Part shown: piece after piece, positions 50,375 to 62,106 of the stretch
How positions within the stretch are numbered: position 1 is the stretch's first letter
Layout: every line of letters begins with the position of its first letter
NCBI GenBank assembly: GCA_016785225.1
Contig: JAFBJZ010000344.1
Location: 1,179,501 to 1,243,500 of the forward strand
Source: Psettodes erumei
Taxonomy: Eukaryota > Chordata > Actinopteri > Pleuronectiformes > Psettodidae
Direction: 5' to 3'
DNA length: 64,000 bases
Made by a program: the position numbers and the translations under genes
The notes under the pieces: model-generated
What the model was told of the DNA's origin: nothing
Databases searched by the model: none
The model's input: only the letters and a program-made list of their open reading frames with translations

Positions 50375-51297
50375 TGTATGGTTTGAGTTATATTTATTTG
50401 AACTGCACAGAAAAAAAACAGAGCCGGCAAAGACGCATGTGACATGATGACAAAAGAAAAATATCAACATAATTGAGAATCTGAATGTGAACACTTGGAC
50501 CATAAATCAAAATCAAAAAAAGGGCACTATAGCTCACTATAAAAACGTAAAACCAATAAAAAGGAATGTGTTTTGAGGCATTGCTATGCTACAGGAATGC
50601 ATAAAAATTTCAAGCACATGCCCATGCAGTTATGTAATTTATTACACTGGACTGATGCATGAGTAGCACTGTCTCTGCAGGCAATGTTTGATTTGTTCGT
50701 GGAAGGACAGAAATAAAATCAAAGGCTGACATGGAGATTAAAACAGTCACGAGCCCTCTGGTTGTCTTCATTGAAGGAATATGAGTGGAACTTTGGCAAA
50801 TGTACACATCTTAAATATCAGTTCCATTGAGCTTCACGTAGTTCTGCTGAGGAACATGTCAACCATGGACTATTAACAAGATATTTATCTTAGAAACAAA
50901 AACTGCATTGTGGTCCTTTAACTCTCTAAATCTAACTTTACCCAGAAGCATTGATGGAACTGTGATTTCTTTGCGTGTATAGATTGCTGTCTTTTGTGTT
51001 TGCATTGGAATTTTCCATTCAATTTATTGACAGTTTTAAGTATCATGACCTTTGACTAACAGAACATCAGCAGCCTAGTTGTCAAAGCAGGGCCGAAATG
51101 AAGCCATCCAGAGTTTAAGCTTTATCCCTGCCCACTTATTCATGCGCTGTTTCCCAGAATTTGACATTTTGTGGAAATATAATTGGGACTGGTTTTAACC
51201 CGTAACATCTGGTAATGAAGTCATGTCCGCTGTTGCCCGGGAAGTTTTCACTTGTTCTCACATGTGGGGAAAAAAAGAAGAAGCAGTGAGTGCTGTT
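50375..51297 (-). other. cacybp: cacybp 3' UTR (inferred) with two possible poly(A) signals
   Basis: Minus-strand AATAAA hexamers occur at 51023-51028 (270 nt after the stop) and 50393-50398 (900 nt after the stop, followed by a pyrimidine-rich stretch). Either could end the transcript; alternative polyadenylation is possible. I cannot choose between them without cDNA. Confidence 0.4.
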
Positions 51298-53519
51298 TTA
51301 GAAGTCCATCATGTCTTCCCCTCGTATTTTCTTCTCTTGGGACTCTGACCAGGCTTTGTTGATGGTTCTCTTCATCTCGTCGTCTCCCTCCGCATAGATC
51401 TTCTTCAGCATGCTCATCAGGCCCTCACTCGGGTCTGCATTCTCCTCGACATTGGGTTTACTGTTGAGAGGCATAATCATAATTAAAAATTTGGGATTAA
51501 TGCAAATTACTTGACGTAAAAAATCCTTTCTTTTTTTAAACTTACTCTTTCTCTTTTGATTGCTTTTCCACCTTTGTTAGGCACTCCCACTTCTTTGCTG
51601 TCTGCTTCTTGCACATGACCAGGACCATGTCTGTTTTTATCTGTTGCAGGGGGGAAAGGTGGTTACAGGCCATTCAGCGAGACAAAGATAGCCAAATATT
51701 AGGCCAACCCAGACTGTGGGGGAAATAGAAAGTGAACACAAAGCCCCTTCATTCAACTGTTGCGAAGAAAAGGGATAACAAGGTAGGCCATCTGGATGTG
51801 ATCAGGCCAACGCCTTAGCCGTTAGCCACTGATAAGTCAATGCAGTATATTCAAGTCTACTTTCTGCCCTCTAGTGGCTACATAATTCTAAACAAGCCAC
51901 TTCAGAACACAATGTGAAGCTTTCCATTCAAGGTGAGGCGATACAAAAGCACGTTTGTCTGCCTCAGTTTGCGCTGACTGACTTCATCTTCTATCAAAAA
52001 AATACAAACTATCCCTTTAAAACACATTTATCTGCTGTGCTCACCTTTTTGTAGCTTTCCTTTTCATCAATTGGATATAACAGGTTGAGAACCGTCATCT
52101 GATGGTTTTTCCCATCTAGATCCTTTACCAGAACAGAAAATGACCTGCAACAGTGAGAACGAGGAAATAAGAATGCATGGTCAGTGAAACACGTGAAGAA
52201 TACCAAACGCTGTATATACAGTACGTGGGTGCTGTTTATCACCTGACCTTTCTGTAAAGTTGACCTCCACATTTTCTGATGGGATTTTTTGCACATCTTT
52301 CAGCGTGAGGTAAATTTTGACAAATTTCTCGGACTGGTCCCAAGCTGCATAGAAAAGACCAGTGTGAACTCTCACGAGCTTATTTAGCTCTTTCACAATC
52401 ACACTTTCCGTTATGTACATTCTCACAAGTGAGCGATGATACAACGACACCATACCGTAGTTTGTGATCTTGACAGTGTACGTTGCTTTTGAGGCTGCAG
52501 ATGGGTCTGCTTGTCTCCTGGCCTGTTGCTCCTTCTGTTGTCGTTTGGCTGCAAGCTCTTTCTCCACCTTCTTCTGCTCCTGTTTTAGCAGCTCCTGCAC
52601 TCTTTTCCTCTCTGACTTTTCCAAGAGAGAGCCCAGCTCCAACAAGTCCGCCTCCAACTGGCTTATCTGCATTGGTGAAAGCATTAGACTGTCGAGTAGA
52701 AAAGTCTATATACATTAGTTTTCATCATTTACATATATGTTAACGAGCCTCCCTGTAAATTGTCCACTCAAGCGTTTATCATGTGGACATAGTGTGTTAT
52801 CACACTATGCATACAGAGTGTCTGGTGCCATCCAAAATAGCACATATTTCGGGGTGAATCATACAGTACTTACAGTAATTCTCTTAGTTTTGCATAGTCA
52901 CATAGTGTATGTTTAATAGCTCCCTCGACTTGACATAAGTCGATTACCCTGTTGCTGCACGTGAGAGAGGTTCGTGCAGTTGGTTGTCACAGGACTCCAT
53001 AGACTGTCCGCTCATGCAGTGAACCGATTCACTACTGGGACTCGTCGTTTAAACCTTAAACCAAAAACCATCTTGAATCGCTCCTCTTTCGTCGCGATGC
53101 CATGATGACAAATAACGCGACCTTTGACGTTAGCTAACGTGAGCTCTGTTCGCATTACGTTGCTAGAATGTTCTGATGAACTCTACTCAAGGCGAGCTAG
53201 CTAGCTAGCTAGCTATTAGTACTACCAAACACCGGCAAATATGATGAGGCACTGTTCATATATTTATGGCAAACCTGCACTCAAGTTTAGTTTTAAGAAA
53301 CACAAGTGCTTCCTGAATCTACAAGAAATGAAACACTATCACTTTGCCGGTTGGCGGTGTCTCGGTAACTAGCTTAATTAACTCATGTTAGCATTGTTCA
53401 AAAGTGGAACCATCTAAATTCAGCCGCCTCAGTTTACAGCCATACAAACCCTAGTGGTGTCCGGTTAGTGTGTACAAAGCCGAGTAAGATATTCTATTTA
53501 CCTGTTCGGTTAGATCCAT
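51298..53519 (-). CDS. cacybp: Calcyclin-binding protein (SIAH-interacting protein), 6 coding exons
   Basis: Adaptor that links SIAH1, SKP1 and S100 proteins in ubiquitin ligase complexes for beta-catenin turnover; cytosolic/nuclear. Coding exons: 53502-53519, 52456-52666, 52248-52344, 52045-52144, 51546-51640, 51298-51460; 684 nt, 227 residues plus stop (human 228). Seen: a helical, charged N-terminal SIAH-binding/dimerisation region (~1-76, rich in KRVQELLKQEQKK-type heptads), a CS domain (~77-165) opening with YTVKITNYAWDQS and including NVEVNFTERSF, then an SGS-type tail with DPSEGLMSMLKKIY and TINKAW before the C-terminal MMDF. The first coding exon holds only six codons (MDLTEQ), as in the human gene. 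The exon 3 donor (AAG|GTCAGG) is weak, but it is the only choice that keeps the frame and the conserved ERSF. Lies downstream of mrps14 on the same strand. Confidence 0.95.
51864..51877 (-). promoter_or_regulatory. CTCF-like core in a cacybp intron
   Basis: The minus strand reads CCACTAGAGGGCAG, a full match to the CTCF core. It sits in the intron between cacybp coding exons 4 and 5, in the same orientation as the site at 49968. Confidence 0.4.
53195..53215. repeat. (AGCT)n self-complementary microsatellite
   Basis: Five AGCT units in intron 1 of cacybp; each unit is a palindrome, so the whole tract can fold on itself. Confidence 0.9.
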
Positions 53520-53599
53520 TTAGACTGCGTTTTTTAATCTGTAATTGTTTCAGATGTGTGATAACGTTCCCTACTCTGACTCTGCAGTGCCTTGCTCTT

Positions 53600-53640
53600 C
53601 TGCCTCCGATCTTCCTTCTTCTTGATTATTGGTAGTCTGT
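53600..53640 (-). promoter_or_regulatory. cacybp: cacybp promoter with CCAAT box
   Basis: ATTGG on the plus strand at 53628-53632 is a CCAAT box in the cacybp direction, about 110 bp upstream of the start codon. No TATA box is evident, which suits a broadly expressed gene. The space between this promoter and the presumed mrps14 poly(A) site (~53840) is only about 200 bp. Confidence 0.4.
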
Positions 53641-53857
53641 AAGCCAGTGTAGATGTGCACTACCGCCACCTGCCGTGCCCGACGTGCTGACATAACAAAA
53701 ACTACAGCGCCAGTAAATCTCCTGTCGTTCATTACAGCGCTTTCTTTTGCCTCTCAGACTAAACATCTCATCAAAATGTTTACAATCGCAACATCAACTT
53801 CAGCATTCTACAATAAACTAAAGACGCTGAAGAAACAGGTTATCAATGTGCAACAAT

Positions 53858-53863
53858 TTTATT
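53858..53863 (-). terminator. mrps14: mrps14 polyadenylation signal (candidate)
   Basis: Minus-strand AATAAA about 380 nt after the mrps14 stop codon. It precedes the cacybp promoter by only ~220 bp, so the mrps14 transcript must end here or run into cacybp. Confidence 0.5.
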
Positions 53864-54240
53864 CATCCATTTCTGGGAAGAGTTACATGGACAATTTCTC
53901 TTTAGTTATAAGGTATTTTGTTGTTTGATATATTCAGAAGAGCCATCGTGCAAAAAATGGACAAACAATCTACAGAAAGGAAATATTCTTGTCAGCATAT
54001 ACAAAACGCTGAAGACATGCCACAGTAATCTGAGTGGATTGGAAATTTACACCTTCCAGACACACTTTGTGGGTGGTGGAGGAACTGTTTTATGATAGTC
54101 CCTACTTCTAAAGACTCCAGACACTAGAAGCCCAAAACAAGTCAATGATGATTGCTGATGTCCTGCCCCTGTGATCATAACCACTGAAACAGCCTGTTTT
54201 TCATGATCCAATCCGGCTGTAGTGTCCAATGGATCTTGAG

Positions 54241-55698
54241 TCACCACCTTGCCCTTTGAATCCCAGACATTTGGTTGTGATCAGCTAGATGACGGAACAC
54301 AATCCGGCTCAGCCGCCACCTCCGCTTCACTCCCCGAGGTCGGGAAGTCATCACACACCTGTTGCGTATTCTCACAGTACAGCTGTCTCTGGGTAGTGCT
54401 GCAATCTCTTTATCTGCCACATCCTGCAAATGTTTTAGCACTGAAATCAGTCTCTTTTTTTAAAATCACATGGAATAACCAGTTAACAAAATTCAGCTAT
54501 ATTGAGATGTGCACAAAGATGTAGACTGCATTTTATGACATACCCTAATTTCCATAGTGCTCATACATAAGCACAACACACTTACACAGATACTGTATAT
54601 TGCCTCTCTCCATAGGTAACTTCTTTATGACATTCACACACGTAGAGGCAGAGGTATTTCAGCCTACCTGAAGCCCTTTGGGTAGAATGGTGTTCTTCCT
54701 CAGCGCGTTGATCCGTAGCCTCTCATCAGCGTAGTCAAAAGCCATTTGCCTTCTCTTGACATCCCTCAGCATCTTCCAGTTAACATAGTAACCTCTCACC
54801 TGCCCCACGGCCCCCCAGCAGCTCCTCAGGGCCTGCACACAATGTCCCAACAGCTGTTACTGCTAATATCATCTGCCTTTTCACCACACACACACAAACA
54901 CAAACACAGAGTAAATCGCTCAAAGTCTAACAATATCTAAGCCTGCAGTGACAGGCTGTTCTGCAGACAGGAGACTGCACATTTACACAGCTCAGGCCTA
55001 CCAACATATGGGAAAAAACAAAACATTCCCACACCACTTTGCGAGGGCAGATTATATGGGGGAGGTGTCGTTTGCAAAATACTGTACAGGTGGTCAGTTA
55101 GTGTATGTCCCCGTATGCTAACATTTTAATATGACTCTCGAAAAGTCATTTGTTGAGTTAAAACATTAAATAATTTGATGACCTCTGCTACATTTAATCA
55201 GTTGAGACTCATAGTCATATACACGTGGGTGGGCTGAACACCGTTTAAAATGGTTACTGGCATTCATTTCTAAAATCATAAACAAAAAGATATCATCACT
55301 GTTACTATCACTATCAACTTAAGACACAGTATTTATATGCAAGCCTGCATTTTTAAAATCGCTATTTTTTAAAAATTCAAGTAAGCATCCAGTATTATAA
55401 GCACATGCCCGGCATTTGTATCAAACCAGACAAAGGGAGCGAGATGTGATGATTTTAATGGTGAAAACACTTCAGACCAACATGTCGGCAAACACAGTGC
55501 CGGGCATTAGCCGCGAAGCTAACGTCCGAAAGCTATCCGCTGTCAGTGTTGACTCCTCTTTCAGTATGCAATGCGATTTTCACAAAACACCGTCAACCAC
55601 AAAATGCCATAATATAACAAGTATAATACCTGCTTCGGGGCGCAGACAGTGGAATAGAGGGCATTCAACCCTGAGCATGCTATCCTCAGGGCTGCCAT
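54241..55698 (-). CDS. mrps14: Mitochondrial small ribosomal subunit protein uS14m, 3 coding exons
   Basis: Structural protein of the 28S mitoribosomal subunit, imported into mitochondria. Coding exons: 55630-55698, 54668-54832, 54241-54423; 417 nt, 138 residues plus stop (human 128). The N-terminal ~30 residues (MAALRIACSGL...) are the likely targeting sequence and poorly conserved. The core GQVRGYYVNWKMLRDVKRRQ (~32 on), ADERLRINALRKNTILPKGLQ and DVADKEIAALPRDSC match the vertebrate family almost word for word. The S14 signature is present: RCVMTSRPRGVKRRWRLSRI followed by VFRHLADHNQMSGIQRARW at the C-terminus, with C101 at the start of the motif. All introns are GT-AG. Immediately upstream of cacybp on the same strand. 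Confidence 0.95.
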
Positions 55699-55702
55699 GT
55701 TG
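55687..55702 (-). promoter_or_regulatory. mrps14: TISU-like start of mrps14
   Basis: The start codon context reads CCAACATGGCAGC, one mismatch from the TISU/YY1 element SAASATGGCGGC. This element is typical of mitochondrial and ribosomal protein genes with very short 5' UTRs. It helps to fix 55698 as the start. Confidence 0.4.
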
Positions 55703-55791
55703 GATTTAATTTGTTGTGCAAAAGCACGGAGGGAGGAAGATGCAAAGCGGAGAATATCGCCACCTATTGACCAGGAGTGTAAAAGTGGCAA

Positions 55792-55829
<38 letters not shown>

Positions 55830-55830
55830 G
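55792..55830 (+). repeat. (TG)n microsatellite upstream of mrps14
   Basis: TG/TATG repeat about 95 bp upstream of the mrps14 start codon. Confidence 0.9.
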
Positions 55831-57193
55831 AGTGTGAGACAGCCTCCTGGTATTCCTCAAACCGTTTGTCTGCAACAATGATCAGGTGTCGAAGTCATGA
55901 TGTCAAAGGTGATTGTTTTCTAATGTTTTTCTATAAAAGAAAAATGGTATAAGGGTATGCAGATGAGTTTTCAGCGATGTGCTCTGGTGTTAAAGTCGTT
56001 AATGTTATGTTGTGTGTGTTTTTTATATCGCAGTTTGACCTCATGATGGCGTTGCTGTCTCGTTGGAAATAGAGAAAGAGCAAGCGTGTAGATATGCCAT
56101 TTGAAGAGATGGTCCTGAAGTGTGAGCAGCTATGGGCAAACTGAGTGTCTGACAAGTTTGTTCAGCTACAGTTGATTGCCGGTTTGGATTTAGTGACAAC
56201 GATGACGGCGTACGTGGATATAGGTTATAACACCAGCCATACTGTTCCCCCTTGCAGTATAAATTTGAAGAATGGACCAAAGTCAGTCCAAGGCCGGGGC
56301 TTGAATTTTTAAAACCTTGTGGTTCTACTTAAAAAACAACAGGTGGCAGTGTTGTTATATGATTATCAGCTCATACCCAATCTGCAGCCACCCACCAGGG
56401 GAGCGAATAAATCGGACTGAAATCCTCTTCTTAAATCCTCTCTAACCCAGACCCATCTTTTCTCCCCTGACACCCCTAACAGTGGAACTTGTGTTTTAGG
56501 GAAGTACATATATAAAACTGTGCACGGTGGTCTTCTTTCATTATATGGTTCAGCAGGACACCGCTCTAAAAGCTTTTTTTTTTTATAGAATAAGATTTAA
56601 CAGTGGCAACTGATTACTGTATAGTTTTCTTAAACAATCGCCCATTATTTCGGAGCCTCGAGGGGATGGTTTCTTGGATAACTATTAACACCTGAGAAAC
56701 TGCAGGCAGTGTTTTCCCTCTTTCAAGAGCAACATGATGTAGGTTGGAAAATCTGTACAGGACTCTGAGCGTTGAATGATAAATGGCGGTCGACAAAGTG
56801 CTGCAATGTTGCTTACAGAAAAGAAGTGTATGCAAACCTGCCGTTGAATTTTTGATGCCAAGCACTATAATTGAGTAATGAAGCATCATTTTTGTTGCGT
56901 GAAACTCTTGATTGAGGTGAAAATATTCAACTGTCTATTATCTTCTGGGTTTGTAGATAACAAATCTTTACTGTTATGTTACTGTAATTGTAAAATTACA
57001 TGGTTGATTACATGGCCTTTTTTTCAGTTCTGGAGATTTTGAGAATATAGAAATGTCATTTGACAGCAGCGGTTTATCAAAGTTAAATTAGTTCTTGGCC
57101 CTCCGGTGTTTTTGGCTCATAGTTCAAACCCCTGAGGTGGTTGTTCCAAAATCAGCAAAAAGCCAAAATCATTCCCTCTGCACTTCCCTTTAG

Positions 57194-57314
57194 CGCCAGA
57201 GCATGGCTGTGTCAATGGCTTGCGATGATCTGAAAGGTGACCATCTACATTTACATATTGTAAAAAGAAATTATGATAAATTCCAACTACCAGCATGGGC
57301 CAGCAAAAATAAAG
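57194..57314 (+). other. Possible exon of an unidentified gene
   Basis: 121 bp bounded by a pyrimidine-rich acceptor (CACTTCCCTTTAG) and a strong donor (AAG|GTATGT). It contains an ATG at 57203 in a favourable context (A at -3, G at +4) followed by 37 open codons to the donor (MAVSMACDDLKGDHLHLHIV...). I do not recognise the peptide. A chance arrangement is quite possible. Confidence 0.25.
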
Positions 57315-60097
57315 GTATGTGTGAGTTGGCAGAAATTCCTTTTTGCTGGACAGTTTTAAACGTACTTCAATATGACCCTAAACAACTTTGGAGAACTTCT
57401 TCCTGATGAGACAATGTCAGGGTGAGGAACTCTGCAGATTCATTATAATGTACTTGCTATTGAGCAAACTCATGGAAAGTAATCCTGCTAGATGACAACA
57501 GTAGACATAATACAAAATGAGTGACAGCATGCAAGCCCTTGACATAAGTGAGTGCATTCTTCTCACCTAATACTTCCTTGAATAAGGTATCTATCCCATC
57601 AATATGAACTCTGCAGCCTTATTGTTTGGCAGAAGAAAGAATATGATTTAAGAGGCTTGTTGCGGCTCATTAACAAATCCTATAATGATGACATTTGAGC
57701 TGTTATGCTGTGCTGTTATATAGCCCAGAGTTCTTTGTGTTAAGGGAGCGACACTGACAAACAGCCTTGTTTACTTCATAGCTTTTTAGACATTACAGGC
57801 AGATGATAAAAATGACAGTCGTGTAGCAATACATTCCCCTGTTAGCCAAGCTCAAAGGAGCAATTAGATATAAAGATGCCATGCAGACAGGTGTCTGAGT
57901 TGCAGGCCTTAGCAGGGATCAAGCCTTCAGGCTGCATCATAGCAAAGATTCTGGAGATGTGGGAACAAAGCTGTGCAATATAAAGATGATCTGAGGTAAG
58001 TTAGGATTACTAGTGGCACAGCAGCCCTGTCCATTAAAAATGCATGTAGGCACCAGGGTACATCATGTACTCTACATTTTAGGCTTCATTATGAACGTTT
58101 ACAGATCCCTGAGACAAGTAAAAGTGGGAACACGTCGATATGAAAATACTTCATAATGAGAACAGATCCTTCTAAATGTCATGTGTGTAGGCGACACATT
58201 CAGACTGAGGGAATGTTCTGTTTTCACTGAATGGTCCCACACAGACAGGCAGCGCCAACCAGCTGACCTCCCCATTCTTCCTCAGCATCTACTTCTGCTG
58301 TAGTGGTTTATTATTCTGTCCCACCCTAAACAAGATGGTTATGTTAAAACAGGATCAAACATTAGACTGATTGCCAACAGATCACATAGAGGTGAAAATG
58401 TGACAGGAACAGTATGTTTTCTATCCATGTGGTTGTTTGAGGGTGATTGGACCAGACACAAGTGGACACACACACATTAAAACAAGTCTGAATTCCAGGG
58501 GTGATGTGACTGTATCTGCCAATGGCATTTTTATAGGCACAAATAAGCTGTTAAATGACATGATTTGTGAACGTAAATCATAGAAAGTCCACATTATCAG
58601 ACTGCACCAGGCGGGAGCAAAATCATAGCGAAATATAGATTAATAAAACTTAACAAAGCTTAACTTTGGCCTCTCGGTCAGAATGTGATCTCAGTTCAAA
58701 GCCACGGTTACAGTATGGCATCAAATCTCAGCAAGTATGCCTCTGGTAGTTCAAATATTTGAAACCAGTTTGGAGCGCAGTCACGTCCAGCTGCCAAAAC
58801 AAAAATGTTCCTTATATTTCTGTACAATAACAGCATATTATATGGGGCCATAATGTGATGGAATTTGAAAAGGGAGATGTGACGCCTCTGAACATTTTTT
58901 CCAACTGTGGGCTGATTCCTGGAATTTATAAAACTAGATAATCTGGCTGTGGTTTACTATCACAGGCACATCTAACAGCACGTCTTCATTTATAATTAAT
59001 ATCCCTTTAATATCACCATCTTTATCCTTTTTATCTGCTAAAAGAAACTAATTCAATTTGTTTCCTTGCAGTTTTGCCCATTTTGAGTATTTGCTGAAGA
59101 GTAAATGCAGAACCACATAGAGAGATTTAGATGACTAAGATCTGTACATAATCCTTCTTATGTTCTTATGTCAGTCTATTAAACTGTGTTTTTTGTCTTT
59201 GTAAACAAAATTGCTATAATAAGGCGTCTTGTGCTGATTTCTATCTATACTCAGCACCTTGTAGTCACCAAATATCAAGGAAAGTTATGTCTCCAACGAC
59301 CAGTCTATACAAATGTGGTTAGACGCCTACAGTTCATTTTAAACTATTCCACCATTTCTATGGAGCCATAATCAGTTGCATACAGTACCTGGTGCAAGGA
59401 GGAAAAATCACACAGTAAGACGTTTCCTGTATTTCTCTCGCTGGGTAAAATAAATAAATTTGTCTCCTCGACATGTCGTAAACTTCACAACCGGAGCCAC
59501 AGTTCTCGAGCCTTCAACTGGTCCATTATTCTGTACCGGACGTTTCCGACAAACTTTTTTGCCAAATGAAAAGAACCAAGCATATGTTACAGTATTTAAA
59601 GGTGCTTTAATATGTCATTGACAAAGCAAACCATTCAGACTGGATTTTTGATCATGGAAAACTCGTTCAGCCCTGCAAGTACATTTAAGCACTCTATAAG
59701 TTTCTCTTGGGAGAAAAAAAAAGATCTTTTAGGATTTCCAGCACAATATATTCAAAGTACTACTGAGTCAAATGCAGTTGAATTTAGCGCCATGATTCCA
59801 TTGCTCTGTTATTTATTCAAAAGGTCTCTGTATCTGTGTGTATGTATTTGTGTCTCAAGGTTGATCTTTAGAAGAAAATATTTCTCACAATATTTTGTTA
59901 CACCTCAGGCTGTCTGGCGCATGGACTTCTCAGGCCCTGAATCAGCAGTCTTAAGCCGTTACAATGCCTTCACTGACACGACAGCATGGGAACCCCTTTT
60001 CCTCTAAGTAATCAGTGTCCATTTGAACCAGACACAGCTCATTTAGCAGGAAGCCATGACCTGACTGACTCTGAAGTCCCTTCTTTCAACACCTCAG

Positions 60098-60189
60098 GGA
60101 TGTCATGTATTTCCCCAGGAGAGATGGGAAGAAGGAGAAAGAGGAAGAGAGAGCTTGGTCAGACTCATGGCATGCACGCAGTCAGGCAG
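60098..60189 (+). other. Possible exon of an unidentified gene
   Basis: 92 bp with branch-point-like CTGAC repeats, a pyrimidine-rich acceptor ending ACCTCAG and a near-perfect donor CAG|GTAAGTACG. The interior is purine-rich, as expected of a splice-enhancer-rich exon. All three frames are open, so it could be coding or a 5' UTR exon. Phase is compatible with 57194-57314, but that proves little. Confidence 0.3.
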
Positions 60190-62079
60190 GTAAGTACGTA
60201 CACACGCATCCTTAATGAATAAGGCCGTACACACATTTATGGGCAATGAATCGAATACCATTATAAGCTTATGACAACTTTAAGAGAAAATCCTCTTTCC
60301 TCTTTCCTCTTTCTTTCTCGGTACATTTAGCCTGAGGCATGTTTATCCAAGAGTGCAAATGGCAGGGGATTCTGTGGAAATGTATGGTATTTCTGATGAG
60401 TATGAGTACTATAATAAATTGATGTTTGGGTGTGAGATATCAGTTAGATTAACAATATCAATTTGATCAATAAATCCTGTAGGTTCACAGACTTTTTCTT
60501 GTCTTGAATATGAATAATTTCTTAATGTGTTTCAAAAACAAGGACAGTGAGCGACTTATTACAAATACTATGTTTCTCTTGTTGTCAGAAAAGTCTGTGA
60601 ATTATATGCATATAAGAATGCAGCATGTACACATGTAATTCCACTCACAATAACACAGGTTAAACTCAGATTCATAAAACTTTATATTGTGTTTTTAAAA
60701 ACTGTTCAAGATACAAGAGGTCCTCATTTTCAATACTTGAAAAATTGTATTCATCATGGACTTCGTAGAGCTGATTGATTTGGGCACTAATGTGAGTTGT
60801 GATTGTTTCACACCATCCGTTTCTATCATTTTCTTGTCCTGGCAGATAGATTACCTGCTCTATATTATCAATCACAATATTGTACGACTTTGAACTGAGT
60901 CTTTTGGGTCAAGTAGAAATTATGAGTCCCATCTGTAGATATGCTGCATGCACTTGCACTGCAGAGGAGAGCGTTTTTCAAAAGCCATCAGCTCTCCCTC
61001 TCAGACTCAAGCACTGCTGCAGTGTTAGTATGATTAAAGGGAATAAACGCAGCATCTCATAAAGAAAAACATCATCTGGCTTATGTTTCGTTACAATATT
61101 GTTTGATTTTTTTCTCCCCCAATCCCAGGGGATATAACGGGATATTTGTAAAAGCCAAAACTGCATTTCCTTGATGTTATGGTTAGGTGTTAATGTCATT
61201 GTCAAGGCAAAGAACAGAGGCACTTTGTGATGATGAGATCTGAATTTAAATGAGGGCAGTTACTTTGGAGGGGAGAGGAAAAAGAGAAAAAGACGCAGAG
61301 GGAGACATCTGTGATTATACTTACAGGACCACCAATGCTCTAGGAAGTGTAGTCTGCAAGCTTTGAAAACAAATCTTTCTTGACCCAAGAGAATCAGGTG
61401 AAGGGTAACTCCTGGTGCTGTTTTACAAAGCTGAAGTAATTTCCTTCATAGCAGCAGCATTTCAGGAAGTGTAGATTCACGTGACCTCTTGTTTTCCCAT
61501 ATTGGGTTTGAGTCACGTTAATGTGTTTGGGAAATCAGTTATTGAAAACTCTCTGTGAAAGAACAAGTACATGCTCAGTGTGTTTTTTTTGTCACAGTCA
61601 CTCTGTCTGCAACCACCTGCCTCTATTTTCCAGCAGGCCAACCTAAAGGTTTCGGCCCCGTCAGTCAGAGGTTGTCTTGAAAGATATGATCATGCAGAAA
61701 AAGATGGATTTCAGTGCACCGACGTGTCACGAATGCAACATTGCTGCAGAGTCATACAGCTCCGTCTTTGTTTGTCTTTCTTGTTGAAATCGAGCCAAAG
61801 GATGGTCGCTTTATTGAGGAAGTGACTGGTGACTCTCTGAGAACAAAAGCCGTAAGGCAGCACTGGGTTATGTCAGCTGGTGGACCGGTGGGGTCAGGTC
61901 TCCACATGGCGTCCCATGACAGGATGACCCGACCTTGAGGACTGGTATCCACATCAGCCCAGGAATTTCTGTTACAGCTGTTTGCACCAGCTCATCTGTC
62001 AAATTGCTGTTCGACATGCCCAACTACATCCTGCACTAATGTGCCTCTCTTCCCTGTATTTGATTTTGGACTCATTCAG

Positions 62080-62106
62080 CCCCCCCACCCCCCCCCCCCC
62101 CAAAAA
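62080..62106 (+). repeat. Poly(C) tract
   Basis: Seven C, one A, then about 15 C, followed by A6. Confidence 0.85.
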
